DNA from: a virus
Direction: 5' to 3' (one strand)
IMG/VR virus record: IMGVR_UViG_3300008110_000066
Span: 1-57,639 of that record
DNA: 57,639 nucleotides
Every line of letters starts with the position of its first letter. Positions within the stretch are counted from its first letter, which is position 1. Positions 20,633 through 29,643 of the stretch are shown piece after piece. A program made the translations under genes and the position numbers. The notes under the pieces are model-generated. The model was not told the DNA's origin, searched no databases, and worked only from the letters and a program-made list of their open reading frames with translations.

Positions 20633-22821
20633 TGGCTATAAGTGTATATAACTTAATTGTAAGTGGTGATTGTAATAATACAGGGTCAGGAGCCGTTTCT
20701 TTTGGAGTAACGGGAGGTACTGCGCCATACGCAATTACTTGTATAAATTCTACATTACCACCAACATCAGCATTAACAGGGCCTTACGATTATACTGCGA
20801 TCTCATTGACTGCTGATACGTATTTTTTACAAATTACTGACGCAGGATCTTATTCAATTATCCAATCAATATACATTTCATCAGGAACTACAGCCACAAT
20901 AGATAGTACACCAACCTCTTGTGGTTTGAATAACGGATCCGTAACAGGTTTTACATCTGGCGCATACGGAAATGTTAAATTTTCTTTATATGATGGTTCA
21001 GATAATTTTATAATTTCGGCACAAACACCAACTTCATATTATGAATTTTTATCTTTATCGGCAGGAACATATTACATTGTTGCGGATGATGGTGGTGGAT
21101 GTACGGGAATAACGGCATCAGTTATTTTAACACCATCAACAGGTTTTACTTTTGGTGGTTATGTTGTTAATGATGGTAGTTGTCTTGGTGGTGCTAGTGG
21201 AAAAGTTTTTATAACAGGATTAACCCAACCAACTTCTGCTTACACAATAAATTGGTCAACAAATGTTGGTTCTCAAACAGGATTTACTGTAACAGGTCTA
21301 ACTGGCGGAACATATATTGCAACAATTACTGATTCTCAAGGATGTGTTGGTAGTCAATCTTTCACCGTCACAACAGTACCTCCACTTGCATCGGGAGGAT
21401 TTATCACAATAAGTCAACCAACTTGTTTTGCTAATGATGGTATTGTGGAATTTATTGTAGTTGATGGAACTGCGCCTTATTTTTTCAGTGGTTCATCAGG
21501 ACAAGTTGAAGTAACTTTTGATACTTCCGTAACGTTTACAGGATTATCCTCAGGTGCTTACAGTTTTCTTGTAACAGATGCGGGTCTTTGTACTATTTAC
21601 GATTCTGTAAGTTTACAAACACCGAATTCTTTTAGTTCGGTCATGGTAAATACCACAAATGCGACATGTTCAGCAAACGACGGAACTTTACAAGTCATAG
21701 TTGATAATGGGTTAAGTACTGAAGCGAGTTTGCAGATATCAATTTCAGGGTCAACAGGAATCAGTCAAGTTGGTAGTTTAGGTAGCTCAACTCAAACTTT
21801 TTATGGGTTGACAAATGGGACCTACATCTATACAGTTTCATCAATTGGTTGTACCTACACGGGACAAACAACTATAAATTCAAGTAGTTTATATAGTGCA
21901 ACTACCCAAGTTACAGGTACAACTTGCGGAACCAATAATGGTATCGTACAAGTAACCGCATCAACTGGAGGAACATTACCCTACACTTTTACATTAACAG
22001 GACCTAATTATAACCCATCAACTTATACAGGACCCCTAAGTACTTTTACTAACTTACCATATGGTAATTATACTTTAACAATCCAAGACTCAAGTACACC
22101 TTCGTGCACACAAACATATCCTGTTTATGTTGGATACAGCCAAGGGGTTTATTTTGATTTATACCCCCAAAACCCAATTACAGGAAATGACGGGTCTATT
22201 ACCGCTTTTATATTATCAGGGGAACCTGAATTTGATCTGACTTGGAGTAGTAATGTTGGTGGTCAAACAGGATCTACAGTAACGGGACTGACTGCGGGAA
22301 CTTACAGTCTTAGCGTAGTTGATGCAAGTGGATGTTCATTAACAAAATCGATTGTATTGACAGGAACCAAAAAATATTCAAGTTATAGATATTATACGGT
22401 ATGTGAAGAACAATTCTTTGACAGTGGATTGGTGACTAAAAGATCAATGAGGGCCATGTATTTAGAAGGGTTTGGAGATTTAACAAGTGGTGATACAGGT
22501 TGTATAATTAACTCCGCAAACTTTTCAATTTACGCACAAGTTGGTAGTCAGTCTGCTCAGACAGAATTTTACACTTCATCGGGAGCAACAGATTACCCAA
22601 GTGATGATCTTTGGGCAGATACGATAGTATCAACTTTAGATTCTTTTGTTGGAATATCTGGAGTTACTTACGACATAATAACAAATAGAATAAACATAAG
22701 TTCATCTTGTGAACAAATTACTGATAATTGTGGTACAACAACCATAAATCCATTGCAGGACAATCAGATTATTGTAAATTTACTCATTGATTACAATATA
22801 TCCTGTGTAAGTTGTACATAA
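20632..22821 (+). CDS. SprB-repeat adhesin-like tail protein
   Basis: This 729-residue protein is built from about seven tandem copies of a ~70-90-residue unit ending in a pattern like (T)GL(T/S)xGxYxxxVxDxxGC, for example GLTGGTYIATITDSQGC, GLSSGAYSFLVTDAGLC and GLTAGTYSLSVVDASGC. This is the SprB repeat of Bacteroidetes gliding and surface adhesins. The C-terminal ~150 residues form a different Cys-rich module shared with the end of the preceding 995-residue protein. No signal peptide is present, so it is not exported like a host adhesin. In the tail cluster it is best explained as a fibre or receptor-binding component. Confidence 0.8.
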   Translation: MAISVYNLIVSGDCNNTGSGAVSFGVTGGTAPYAITCINSTLPPTSALTGPYDYTAISLTADTYFLQITDAGSYSIIQSIYISSGTTATIDSTPTSCGLNNGSVTGFTSGAYGNVKFSLYDGSDNFIISAQTPTSYYEFLSLSAGTYYIVADDGGGCTGITASVILTPSTGFTFGGYVVNDGSCLGGASGKVFITGLTQPTSAYTINWSTNVGSQTGFTVTGLTGGTYIATITDSQGCVGSQSFTVTTVPPLASGGFITISQPTCFANDGIVEFIVVDGTAPYFFSGSSGQVEVTFDTSVTFTGLSSGAYSFLVTDAGLCTIYDSVSLQTPNSFSSVMVNTTNATCSANDGTLQVIVDNGLSTEASLQISISGSTGISQVGSLGSSTQTFYGLTNGTYIYTVSSIGCTYTGQTTINSSSLYSATTQVTGTTCGTNNGIVQVTASTGGTLPYTFTLTGPNYNPSTYTGPLSTFTNLPYGNYTLTIQDSSTPSCTQTYPVYVGYSQGVYFDLYPQNPITGNDGSITAFILSGEPEFDLTWSSNVGGQTGSTVTGLTAGTYSLSVVDASGCSLTKSIVLTGTKKYSSYRYYTVCEEQFFDSGLVTKRSMRAMYLEGFGDLTSGDTGCIINSANFSIYAQVGSQSAQTEFYTSSGATDYPSDDLWADTIVSTLDSFVGISGVTYDIITNRINISSSCEQITDNCGTTTINPLQDNQIIVNLLIDYNISCVSCT

Positions 22822-22822
22822 A

Positions 22823-23122
22823 ATGCCAAATCAAGTTGTTATATTATCTGCAACTGGCGTTACATCCCCATTCAGTGGTACTGCTTGTGATGTGTACGGT
22901 AACAATTGTTCCTATATTGGTAGCGGCACAACATTTCCTGTACTTTTTATTCTACCATCACAATTTGACACTGCACCAGCACTACAGTTGACCTTAACTG
23001 ATTCATTGGGTTGCTCAATTTCAGAAATAATATATTGTACTGGTGGTGGAGGACCAGACAAACAATTCCAAAATTTAGAATATTTCTTCTTTATGAGTGG
23101 AGATATCTATCAATTCCAATAA
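22823..23122 (+). CDS. small fibre-associated protein, paralogue of the minus-strand 73-aa protein
   Basis: This 99-residue protein has the pattern MPNQVVILSATG...PFSGTACDVYGNNCSYIG...LPSQF...LTDSLGCSISE. The same order of features (MPxQ, SxxG, PF, CD, C-Y, P-F-LP, D-xxC-xxE) occurs in the 73-residue protein at 31797-32018. It starts one base after the stop of the SprB-repeat protein. The C-terminus adds a Gly run and aromatic residues (EYFFFMSGDIYQFQ). Function is unknown; possibly a small adaptor or cap for a fibre. Confidence 0.65.
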   Translation: MPNQVVILSATGVTSPFSGTACDVYGNNCSYIGSGTTFPVLFILPSQFDTAPALQLTLTDSLGCSISEIIYCTGGGGPDKQFQNLEYFFFMSGDIYQFQ

Positions 23123-23127
23123 GACGA

Positions 23128-23135
23128 TATTTATT
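23128..23135 (+). promoter_or_regulatory. TATTTATT box before the collagen-like fibre
   Basis: TATTTATT ends 7 nt before the ATG at 23143. It is a member of the recurring box; the short fixed distance supports both the box and the start choice. Confidence 0.5.
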
Positions 23136-23142
23136 ATTTGAT

Positions 23143-24357
23143 ATGGCATTATTAACAGACCAAATTTTAGCTACAGGTGTCACCCCAAGTGATTTAATAC
23201 ACATAGTAATAACTGGTGATACCTCACAAAATCCTGCGGGTTCATCATATAAGGCACCAATAAGCCAAGTTCTTTCTTTATTTACAGGAACTACTGGTGG
23301 GAATGAAGGATATTATGGACAGTTTTATGTTAATACAAATCTCTTTGCACCTACATCAGGGACATCTAATACCATACAATTCAGTGGTACTGAATTATCA
23401 AATCAGGTAAGTTTGAACACCATGTCGTTAACCAATGACTCAATTATTTTTAATCAGTCAGGTAAATATCAAATCTATTTTAGAGGTACTTTATATAATG
23501 GGGCGTCAACTAAAGAGAGTGTAAGTGTTACATCATACCTCGGATCAAACATTGTAAGATCGGCAATAGATAATGTTGACGTTGAGGCAAATGGTGGTTA
23601 TGAGACAATAAGTTTTGAAAGTTTGGTGGATGTTGTTTCAGGAGAATCTCTATATTTTATATGGAAAACATCCAATATATTAACGGGTTTTATAAATAGT
23701 GCAGGTCTTTCGACAGGATATAGTATAAACGTTAGTGTTTTTAGTGTTGGAGATGTTTTGAGTGGTGCTTCAGGTACTAATGGAACTTCAGGAACTAGTG
23801 GTGTTAATGGGACTAGTGGTACCAATGGAACCAGTGGAACTAATGGAACTAACGGCACAAGTGGAACTAACGGCACAAGTGGAACTAACGGTAGTTCAGG
23901 TACTAGTGGTGTTAAAGCTTGGGGATCGTTTATTTCTACAGTCGATCAAACTATTGGTGTGGCGGGAACAACTTATAAAATGAGTGCGGATACAACTACA
24001 ACTAATTCGAATGTAACATTGTCAGGTGGTAGTAGATTTGTTGTTACAAATGGTGGTACGTACAACATACAGTTTTCCGCTCAAATAAACAAATCATCAG
24101 GAACTCAAGGAAGTGTTTGGATATGGTTGAGTAGAGGAGGTACACCTATTACTGCCACAAACACTGAAGTTTACTTAGGTGGATCAAGCAATGAAAGAAC
24201 AGTGGCGGCTTGGAATTGGGTTGATGAGTGTGACGCAGGTGCATATTACGAAATAGAATGGACCGCTGAACATAATAATGTGTTTTTAGATTATACCGCA
24301 TCACCAACATATGGACCGGCAGTTCCATCTTTAATTGTTACTTTGACACAAGTTTAA
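23143..24357 (+). CDS. tail fibre with collagen-like repeat
   Basis: The ATG at 23143 is preferred over an upstream in-frame codon at 23011 because the longer reading overlaps the previous gene by 112 nt and the TATTTATT box sits just before 23143. The 404-residue protein has an N-terminal attachment region (MALLTDQILATGVTPSDLIHIV), a β-sandwich at residues ~65-200, then 17 uninterrupted Gly-X-Y triplets (residues 208-258), mostly GTS and GTN without proline. The C-terminal ~140 residues resemble a C1q/TNF-like trimeric head (YNIQFSAQINKSSG, VWIWLSRGG, FLDYTASPTYG). The whole is a trimeric fibre, probably contacting the host. Confidence 0.8.
   Translation: MALLTDQILATGVTPSDLIHIVITGDTSQNPAGSSYKAPISQVLSLFTGTTGGNEGYYGQFYVNTNLFAPTSGTSNTIQFSGTELSNQVSLNTMSLTNDSIIFNQSGKYQIYFRGTLYNGASTKESVSVTSYLGSNIVRSAIDNVDVEANGGYETISFESLVDVVSGESLYFIWKTSNILTGFINSAGLSTGYSINVSVFSVGDVLSGASGTNGTSGTSGVNGTSGTNGTSGTNGTNGTSGTNGTSGTNGSSGTSGVKAWGSFISTVDQTIGVAGTTYKMSADTTTTNSNVTLSGGSRFVVTNGGTYNIQFSAQINKSSGTQGSVWIWLSRGGTPITATNTEVYLGGSSNERTVAAWNWVDECDAGAYYEIEWTAEHNNVFLDYTASPTYGPAVPSLIVTLTQV
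23764..23916 (+). repeat. tandem DNA repeat encoding Gly-X-Y triplets
   Basis: 153 bases encode 17 Gly-X-Y triplets, with the 9-nt unit GGAACTAAC/GGCACAAGT and variants repeated many times. Copy number may change by slippage and alter fibre length. Confidence 0.8.
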
Positions 24358-24395
24358 TCAATTCACTTTTATTTAAATTGACTTAATTTTCCTTT

Positions 24396-25376
24396 ATGGA
24401 AAAAATTCTTTTTGTCTCCGCACAGCCAGATGTCCCGTACTTTATTTGGCAAATTAAAATTTATGTAAATAATTTTATTGAAAGTGGTATTGAACCTCAG
24501 CAAATACATGTCGTGTTAGGTTTAGTTAATGGTGAAAAAACTCTGTCCAAGAATGCAGAACAATTAAAAGAATTGGGTATTAACATTCATTTTTTTGTTG
24601 ATGATAGAATTAAAAAAAATTACATACCAAGTATTAAACCATATTTAATTTCTAAATGGTTACAGTCCAATAAAAGTTTTGGAAACCTTTTTTTTCTTCA
24701 CGACGCCGATATTGTGTTTAGATCACTACCAAATTTTGATAAACTACTAAATGATAACATTTCTTATTTGTCAGATACTATTGGGTATATTGGTTATGAT
24801 TATATTATGGATTGTTGTAATAGGTATGAATTAAAACACCCTAATTCACAAAAAGGACAATTGATAAATGAAATGGCTGAGGTTATTGGTATCGATATTG
24901 AAACAATTAAAATTAACCAACAGAATTCAGGTGGAGGACAGTATCTTATAAAAAATACAACACCTGAAATTTGGGATAAGATCTATAAAGACTCAACTAA
25001 ACTTTATGATCAAATGTTGGATTATCAAAAAAGATTCCCAATCAATCCAGGCCAAATACAATTTTGGACTGCAGAGATGTGGTCATTACTTTGGAATTTA
25101 TGGATGTACGGATATAATACAAAAATAACGGATGAGTTAAGTTTTTCTTGGGCTACTGATACTATTGAGATTTATGAAAAACATAGAATATTACATATGG
25201 CAGGAGTTACCGATGATTTAAAATCTACAAAATTTTATAAAGGTGATTACATTAACGTAGACCCAATTTTGAAATTAAGACAAAACCCAAATCATTTTGA
25301 TTATGTCGATAAGAATAGTTCCACAATAAAATATATTGAGAATATGAAATCATTTATTCAAAAATACAACATTTGA
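24396..25376 (+). CDS. glycosyltransferase-like protein (GT-A fold) in the tail cluster
   Basis: This 326-residue protein is of GT-A type. The N-terminus begins with a β-strand (MEKILFVSAQPDVPYFIWQIKIYV) of a Rossmann-like fold, and a DxD metal-binding motif (LHDADIVF, Asp103 and Asp105) is preceded by a hydrophobic strand. A conserved-looking Gln/Gly-rich acceptor loop (NQQNSGGGQYL) and a Trp-rich segment (FWTAEMWSLLWNLWMYG) follow. No membrane segment or signal is present, so it acts in the cytoplasm. It lies between fibre genes with 19-38 nt gaps, suggesting that its substrate is a virion protein or the host surface; the sugar cannot be read. Confidence 0.65.
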   Translation: MEKILFVSAQPDVPYFIWQIKIYVNNFIESGIEPQQIHVVLGLVNGEKTLSKNAEQLKELGINIHFFVDDRIKKNYIPSIKPYLISKWLQSNKSFGNLFFLHDADIVFRSLPNFDKLLNDNISYLSDTIGYIGYDYIMDCCNRYELKHPNSQKGQLINEMAEVIGIDIETIKINQQNSGGGQYLIKNTTPEIWDKIYKDSTKLYDQMLDYQKRFPINPGQIQFWTAEMWSLLWNLWMYGYNTKITDELSFSWATDTIEIYEKHRILHMAGVTDDLKSTKFYKGDYINVDPILKLRQNPNHFDYVDKNSSTIKYIENMKSFIQKYNI

Positions 25377-25377
25377 T

Positions 25378-25385
25378 TATTTATA
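25378..25385 (+). promoter_or_regulatory. TATTTATA box before the gene at 25392
   Basis: TATTTATA ends 6 nt before the ATG. It is a member of the recurring box; the promoter role is inferred. Confidence 0.5.
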
Positions 25386-25391
25386 TAGATA

Positions 25392-27062
25392 ATGATGAAT
25401 TCAACAACTCCAACTATTAGAAGACCAAATGAATGTGATGTTATTACGATATTTCCTATGGGAGTCGAATGCTCGGTATTACAACCTTCAACCGAAAGAT
25501 CTTTTGATGGTGCAGCAACACTAATAATTACAGGAGGTACACCACCTTATACTATTTTTTGGGAAATTGGTAGTTTTGCACCGGCTTTGGCAAATATTGG
25601 TGTTGGTGAATATAGAGCGACCGTAGTAGATTATTACGGGGATTTTACCGCAAATACAACTTGTGTATTAACAGCAACTACCGAGACTTATTCGGGGGTT
25701 TGTTTTGTTCTTTCAGGAATTTTACAAAATGAATTAGTTTATATTTCATCCGAAAGTTTAGGGTTAAAAAATGGAAAACCATATTATAAAATACAATATG
25801 GTGTTGAAACTTATGGATATGTTTTTTGGGATCCAAATAATAATCAATGGATATTCTGTAATACCTTAGATTGTCAAGGTAATTATTACAATTATTTAGA
25901 TAACGGTAATTTCTTTTATCCAACTGGGAATACAGCTCCTGATAATTGGAGATTATACTCTGACTCACCATATATAATTACAGAATCAGTTTTAGGTCTT
26001 TGCTCAATACCAAAACCCGAAGTAGAACCAACGGACTTATGTGGTACTTTAATCACAGTAAATAACAAAGGAGGAGGATATTCACTTGTTGAAAATATAC
26101 AATTTGAGCCGAGTATCGACATAAACGGAGAATCTAGTTGGACTGCGATAACAAATGATTATATTATTTATTGGAATACAGGATCAACACCATCACAATG
26201 GACTCTTTCAGGATTTAGTAACGTAAATGCAAATGTTGTAAATAACGACCCCTCAAATCCACCAATTAGTAATTGGCAAGTATTCGGGGATCCTACTATA
26301 TTAAGTTTTGATGCTAACGTAGGTTTGTGTTCATCGGCTTATACCATTTCAGTTCTTTCTACAGTCAATAACGCTGGATGTGAGGCGACAGGTAGTATTA
26401 TTGCACAAGCATCGGGAGGGCAAGCACCATATCAGTATTCAATAGACGGAGGAGTTACTTATGTAAATTCACCAATATTTAACAATCTTACACCTGCGTT
26501 CTATACGGTTTATGTTAAAGATTCAAATGGAGTTGTGGGCGTTGGTCAGACAGTACAAATAACAAGTACAATACCAACTTCTTATACATTAACATTAAGT
26601 GTCAATTATTCAAACAATACATTCACTATTACATCTCCTGTATTACCAGTTGGAGTTACAATAACAGTCAATTTAAATCATTTATCAACTTTTAGTTTTT
26701 ATCCGTCTTCATTACCAAATCAACCAACCTATAATAATGTTACCACAATTAACACTGTTGGACCTATGACATTAGTTAATACATCCAATAACAGTTATCC
26801 ATTGGCAGGACCTTGTACCGCGGACTTCCCTATAACAGTTATACAACAAACGAATCAATACACAAATACTTTAAATATAGGTAGTAATCAAACAATAACA
26901 GGATCAATTACTAATAATATTATAAATAATCCAAATGGACCTTGTGAGTATGCATCTGGATATTACACTTTGACCATTTCAAATGGGGTGTTAAATAATT
27001 GTACGTGTTGTAATTTAAATTTAGTAAATACGACACCACCATCACAAAATCCTGTACAATAA
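25392..27062 (+). CDS. tail protein with SprB-like repeats
   Basis: This 556-residue structural protein opens with a β-rich adhesin-like unit (TLIITGGTPPYTIFWEIG, then GVGEYRATVVDYYGD). A second SprB-like repeat lies near residues 315-395 (STVNNAGCEATGSIIAQASGGQAPYQYSIDGG, then NLTPAFYTVYVKDSNGVVG). The middle part, with several WQVFGDP/NWRLYSDSP-like segments, appears duplicated. Two cysteines (CTCCNL) close the C-terminus. No signal peptide is present. It is likely part of a fibre or baseplate appendage that binds host glycans or surface proteins. Confidence 0.65.
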   Translation: MMNSTTPTIRRPNECDVITIFPMGVECSVLQPSTERSFDGAATLIITGGTPPYTIFWEIGSFAPALANIGVGEYRATVVDYYGDFTANTTCVLTATTETYSGVCFVLSGILQNELVYISSESLGLKNGKPYYKIQYGVETYGYVFWDPNNNQWIFCNTLDCQGNYYNYLDNGNFFYPTGNTAPDNWRLYSDSPYIITESVLGLCSIPKPEVEPTDLCGTLITVNNKGGGYSLVENIQFEPSIDINGESSWTAITNDYIIYWNTGSTPSQWTLSGFSNVNANVVNNDPSNPPISNWQVFGDPTILSFDANVGLCSSAYTISVLSTVNNAGCEATGSIIAQASGGQAPYQYSIDGGVTYVNSPIFNNLTPAFYTVYVKDSNGVVGVGQTVQITSTIPTSYTLTLSVNYSNNTFTITSPVLPVGVTITVNLNHLSTFSFYPSSLPNQPTYNNVTTINTVGPMTLVNTSNNSYPLAGPCTADFPITVIQQTNQYTNTLNIGSNQTITGSITNNIINNPNGPCEYASGYYTLTISNGVLNNCTCCNLNLVNTTPPSQNPVQ

Positions 27063-27076
27063 ATGTAACATAAGAA

Positions 27077-27084
27077 TATTTATC
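27077..27084 (+). promoter_or_regulatory. TATTTATC box before the gene at 27091
   Basis: TATTTATC ends 6 nt before the ATG. It is a member of the recurring box; the promoter role is inferred. Confidence 0.5.
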
Positions 27085-27090
27085 TTTTAA

Positions 27091-29589
27091 ATGGCATATA
27101 TAATTAAAAACACATCGGGTTTAGTAAACACAAGAGTTACAGATACAGGAAGACAAAGATTGTCGGAAGGTAGATTTAACATTGTTTATTTCGCAGTAGG
27201 AGATAGTGAAGTATCTTATGATGAATTACCATCAACTTACAATCAATCGAATACGGTTATATTAGAACCACAATTTAACTCACAAAATAGTTCGGGGGTT
27301 CCTGAGTCAAATAGACAATATATAAAATACCCATATTTAGTTGACGAGGGTGAAACAAATATTTATGGAATTCCTTTTATGGATTCTGGAATTGAATCTG
27401 TTTATAATAGAGCCGCAATGAGAGGTTTCTTTACAGGGAACACAACCGCATCCACTATAGATTGGAAGGCTTTAGTAAACAATAGTTACGTTGTTACGGC
27501 TAACTATGTTGTAAACATGTATACACTAAATGGTACTAACGAAATTAACGTCTACTCTTTAGGTGGTAATGTACAAAATACTAATACACCACAAGTTGGT
27601 GATTTTATTACAATATATTACGATGGTAGAGGATCTACTGACACAAGCTGTAGCAATTTCCCAACGCCCACACCAAGTGCTTCTGCAGGTCAAACACCAA
27701 CACCTACACCAACACCAAGTTCTACAAATGGAAATCCTTGTGCTTCACCAACACCAACACCTACACCAACACATACCCCTTGTCTAACACCATCCAACAC
27801 ACCACAATGTCCTGTACCACCACCACCTGATTGTGTAAAAGACGTTGTAAGTTGCTTCTCAATCCTCACATATAGAATAACCGCAGTTTGTGGTGATAAA
27901 TTAACTCTTGATAGACCAACACCTGACTTTACTAACTTATCCTCAGATTGTATTGCAAGAACAATTATTTATCCACCACAGATGGTACCTTTATATGATA
28001 GTTTTACACCTGAACCACATTGGGCTCAAAGTGTAATTGATTTTGAATCGGTTTGTGACACAGATCAGTTTGATGTTAAAATATGGAACATGAATATTCC
28101 GTGGACTGAAAGTCCTGCGGGATTATCGTCAACACAATATCAAGACTATACTAAATTTGGATCAATAAATTATATAGGTCAGAAAGAATATTTTGGATAT
28201 AATTCTTCTGATGGACAAACATCAACTGATGATGTTTACTATTACAACTCGTTCGGAGAAAAAATTGTTGTTACCCCAGAAAATCAAAAAGCAATAGCGA
28301 TCATTCACTATACAAATCAAACAATCGATTTCTTCTATGGTGAAAAATTTGCATTAGAGCCATTTGATTCTAACAATGTTGATAACACCCAAGGACAAGC
28401 CAGAAACTTCAAATTGCACATGCCAACCATAATGTGGCATAAAAACCCTGAATGTTGTTTTGGTCAAACATTTTGGGTTGATCCTGCAGGATTTGAAGGT
28501 AAAAATTTATTTGAAGTTCAATATATTAAGTCAAAAATATCAGATCAAATGAATCAACCTGGTATAAGATATTATAATCTTTGGGACACTTTTGCACAAC
28601 CTAATGGATTACCAAGTAGAGTTGGTAAAGTATTTCCCGATTCAAAGTTAATTGTTATTGATGATGAAGAGTTAGTTGCAGCATTATCTTATAAATCAAA
28701 TAGAAATTGGACTTTACCGGCACCTCAAGTTTCACTGATAACCCCTAATACATGTGGAGTATCCAACTCAACAGGAGTTTTAACAGGTGGGTCAGAAACA
28801 CTTTGGATTACATACCGATTATCGAATACAAATACATTTACAAATTCACTACATAGTAATTACTATACTAGTGTTGTTGGGACCCAAAATGTTTGTAGTC
28901 CTGACACACCTCAAAATGTGGCGGTTAGATTCGGATCTGAATTTCCATGTTTGGTACAACCTGGATTCAATCCAACAACAACTACCACAACAACATTTAA
29001 CCCAACCACAACAACAACCACAATTCCTTACACGACAACAACTACAACTAGTTGTCCTGTTTGTGTTGTACCGGCTGGATTCTACGCACAACAATTCCAA
29101 GTTTTAGCGCAGAAAACTCTTATAGGAGAAAGACCAAATCCTGAACTGTGGAAATTGATTGATTTTACAAGTCAAATTAGCCAAAATTTTATCAACGGAT
29201 ATGTAACTCAAGAATCCTTAACAGCAACTACATTTATTGTTACTGCGGAAAATTATAGTTCTGCACCTTACTACAATCTTAATGATTATATTGATTTAGT
29301 TCCCAACGGCGCAACAGGTCAGCAATTGAATTTTGGTGATGAATATTATTTTTATGGTAACTTGGAAACTGACATACAAGCAACAATTTACGAAATGAAA
29401 TATAAAATAAATTTGAGTTCTAGCGAGTTTTTAGTTTCACAAAACCCAACTTGGACATTTGGAACTCAATCTTATATCTCTGAAATTGCTTTAATGGATG
29501 AAAATAAAGATATATTAGTAATGTCAAAAATGCAATCTCCCGTATTAAGACAAGGAATTCAACAATATGTTATAAAGTTAGATTTTTGA
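27091..29589 (+). CDS. tail fibre protein with Pro-Thr and poly-Thr linkers
   Basis: This 832-residue protein has an N-terminal virion attachment region (MAYIIKNTSGLVNTRVTDTGRQRLSEGRF, then AVGDSEVSY), of a type that I associate with phage tail proteins. A Pro-Thr-Ser linker occupies residues ~190-245 (repeats of PTPTPTPS with a few cysteines). The body is a large β-rich domain with a conserved-looking NLWDTFAQPNGLPSRVGKVFPDS segment. A poly-Thr linker with Pro/Phe (TTTTTTFNPTTTTTT) sits near residues 630-650. The C-terminal ~180 residues are α/β. Linkers of this kind separate domains and are typical O-glycosylation sites; that is inference. Confidence 0.7.
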   Translation: MAYIIKNTSGLVNTRVTDTGRQRLSEGRFNIVYFAVGDSEVSYDELPSTYNQSNTVILEPQFNSQNSSGVPESNRQYIKYPYLVDEGETNIYGIPFMDSGIESVYNRAAMRGFFTGNTTASTIDWKALVNNSYVVTANYVVNMYTLNGTNEINVYSLGGNVQNTNTPQVGDFITIYYDGRGSTDTSCSNFPTPTPSASAGQTPTPTPTPSSTNGNPCASPTPTPTPTHTPCLTPSNTPQCPVPPPPDCVKDVVSCFSILTYRITAVCGDKLTLDRPTPDFTNLSSDCIARTIIYPPQMVPLYDSFTPEPHWAQSVIDFESVCDTDQFDVKIWNMNIPWTESPAGLSSTQYQDYTKFGSINYIGQKEYFGYNSSDGQTSTDDVYYYNSFGEKIVVTPENQKAIAIIHYTNQTIDFFYGEKFALEPFDSNNVDNTQGQARNFKLHMPTIMWHKNPECCFGQTFWVDPAGFEGKNLFEVQYIKSKISDQMNQPGIRYYNLWDTFAQPNGLPSRVGKVFPDSKLIVIDDEELVAALSYKSNRNWTLPAPQVSLITPNTCGVSNSTGVLTGGSETLWITYRLSNTNTFTNSLHSNYYTSVVGTQNVCSPDTPQNVAVRFGSEFPCLVQPGFNPTTTTTTTFNPTTTTTTIPYTTTTTTSCPVCVVPAGFYAQQFQVLAQKTLIGERPNPELWKLIDFTSQISQNFINGYVTQESLTATTFIVTAENYSSAPYYNLNDYIDLVPNGATGQQLNFGDEYYFYGNLETDIQATIYEMKYKINLSSSEFLVSQNPTWTFGTQSYISEIALMDENKDILVMSKMQSPVLRQGIQQYVIKLDF

Positions 29590-29643
29590 CAACTATTCAG
29601 TTTCAGATCAAATTGTATATTTTAATTTAAAAGAATCTTATTT

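Noticed and set aside
23011-23142. Extended N-terminus for the collagen-like fibre
   Set aside because: It overlaps the 99-residue gene by 112 nt, and the promoter-like box lies just before the ATG at 23143.
23598-23876. Minus-strand frame opposite the collagen-like repeat (repeating Pro-Leu-Val)
   Set aside because: It is the shadow of the Gly-X-Y repeat; the plus-strand gene has a start, a promoter box and a domain structure.
27660-27790. CCAACACC-type repeats as a possible CRISPR array
   Set aside because: The repeats are in frame, short and imperfect, have no unique spacers, and encode a Pro-Thr linker.
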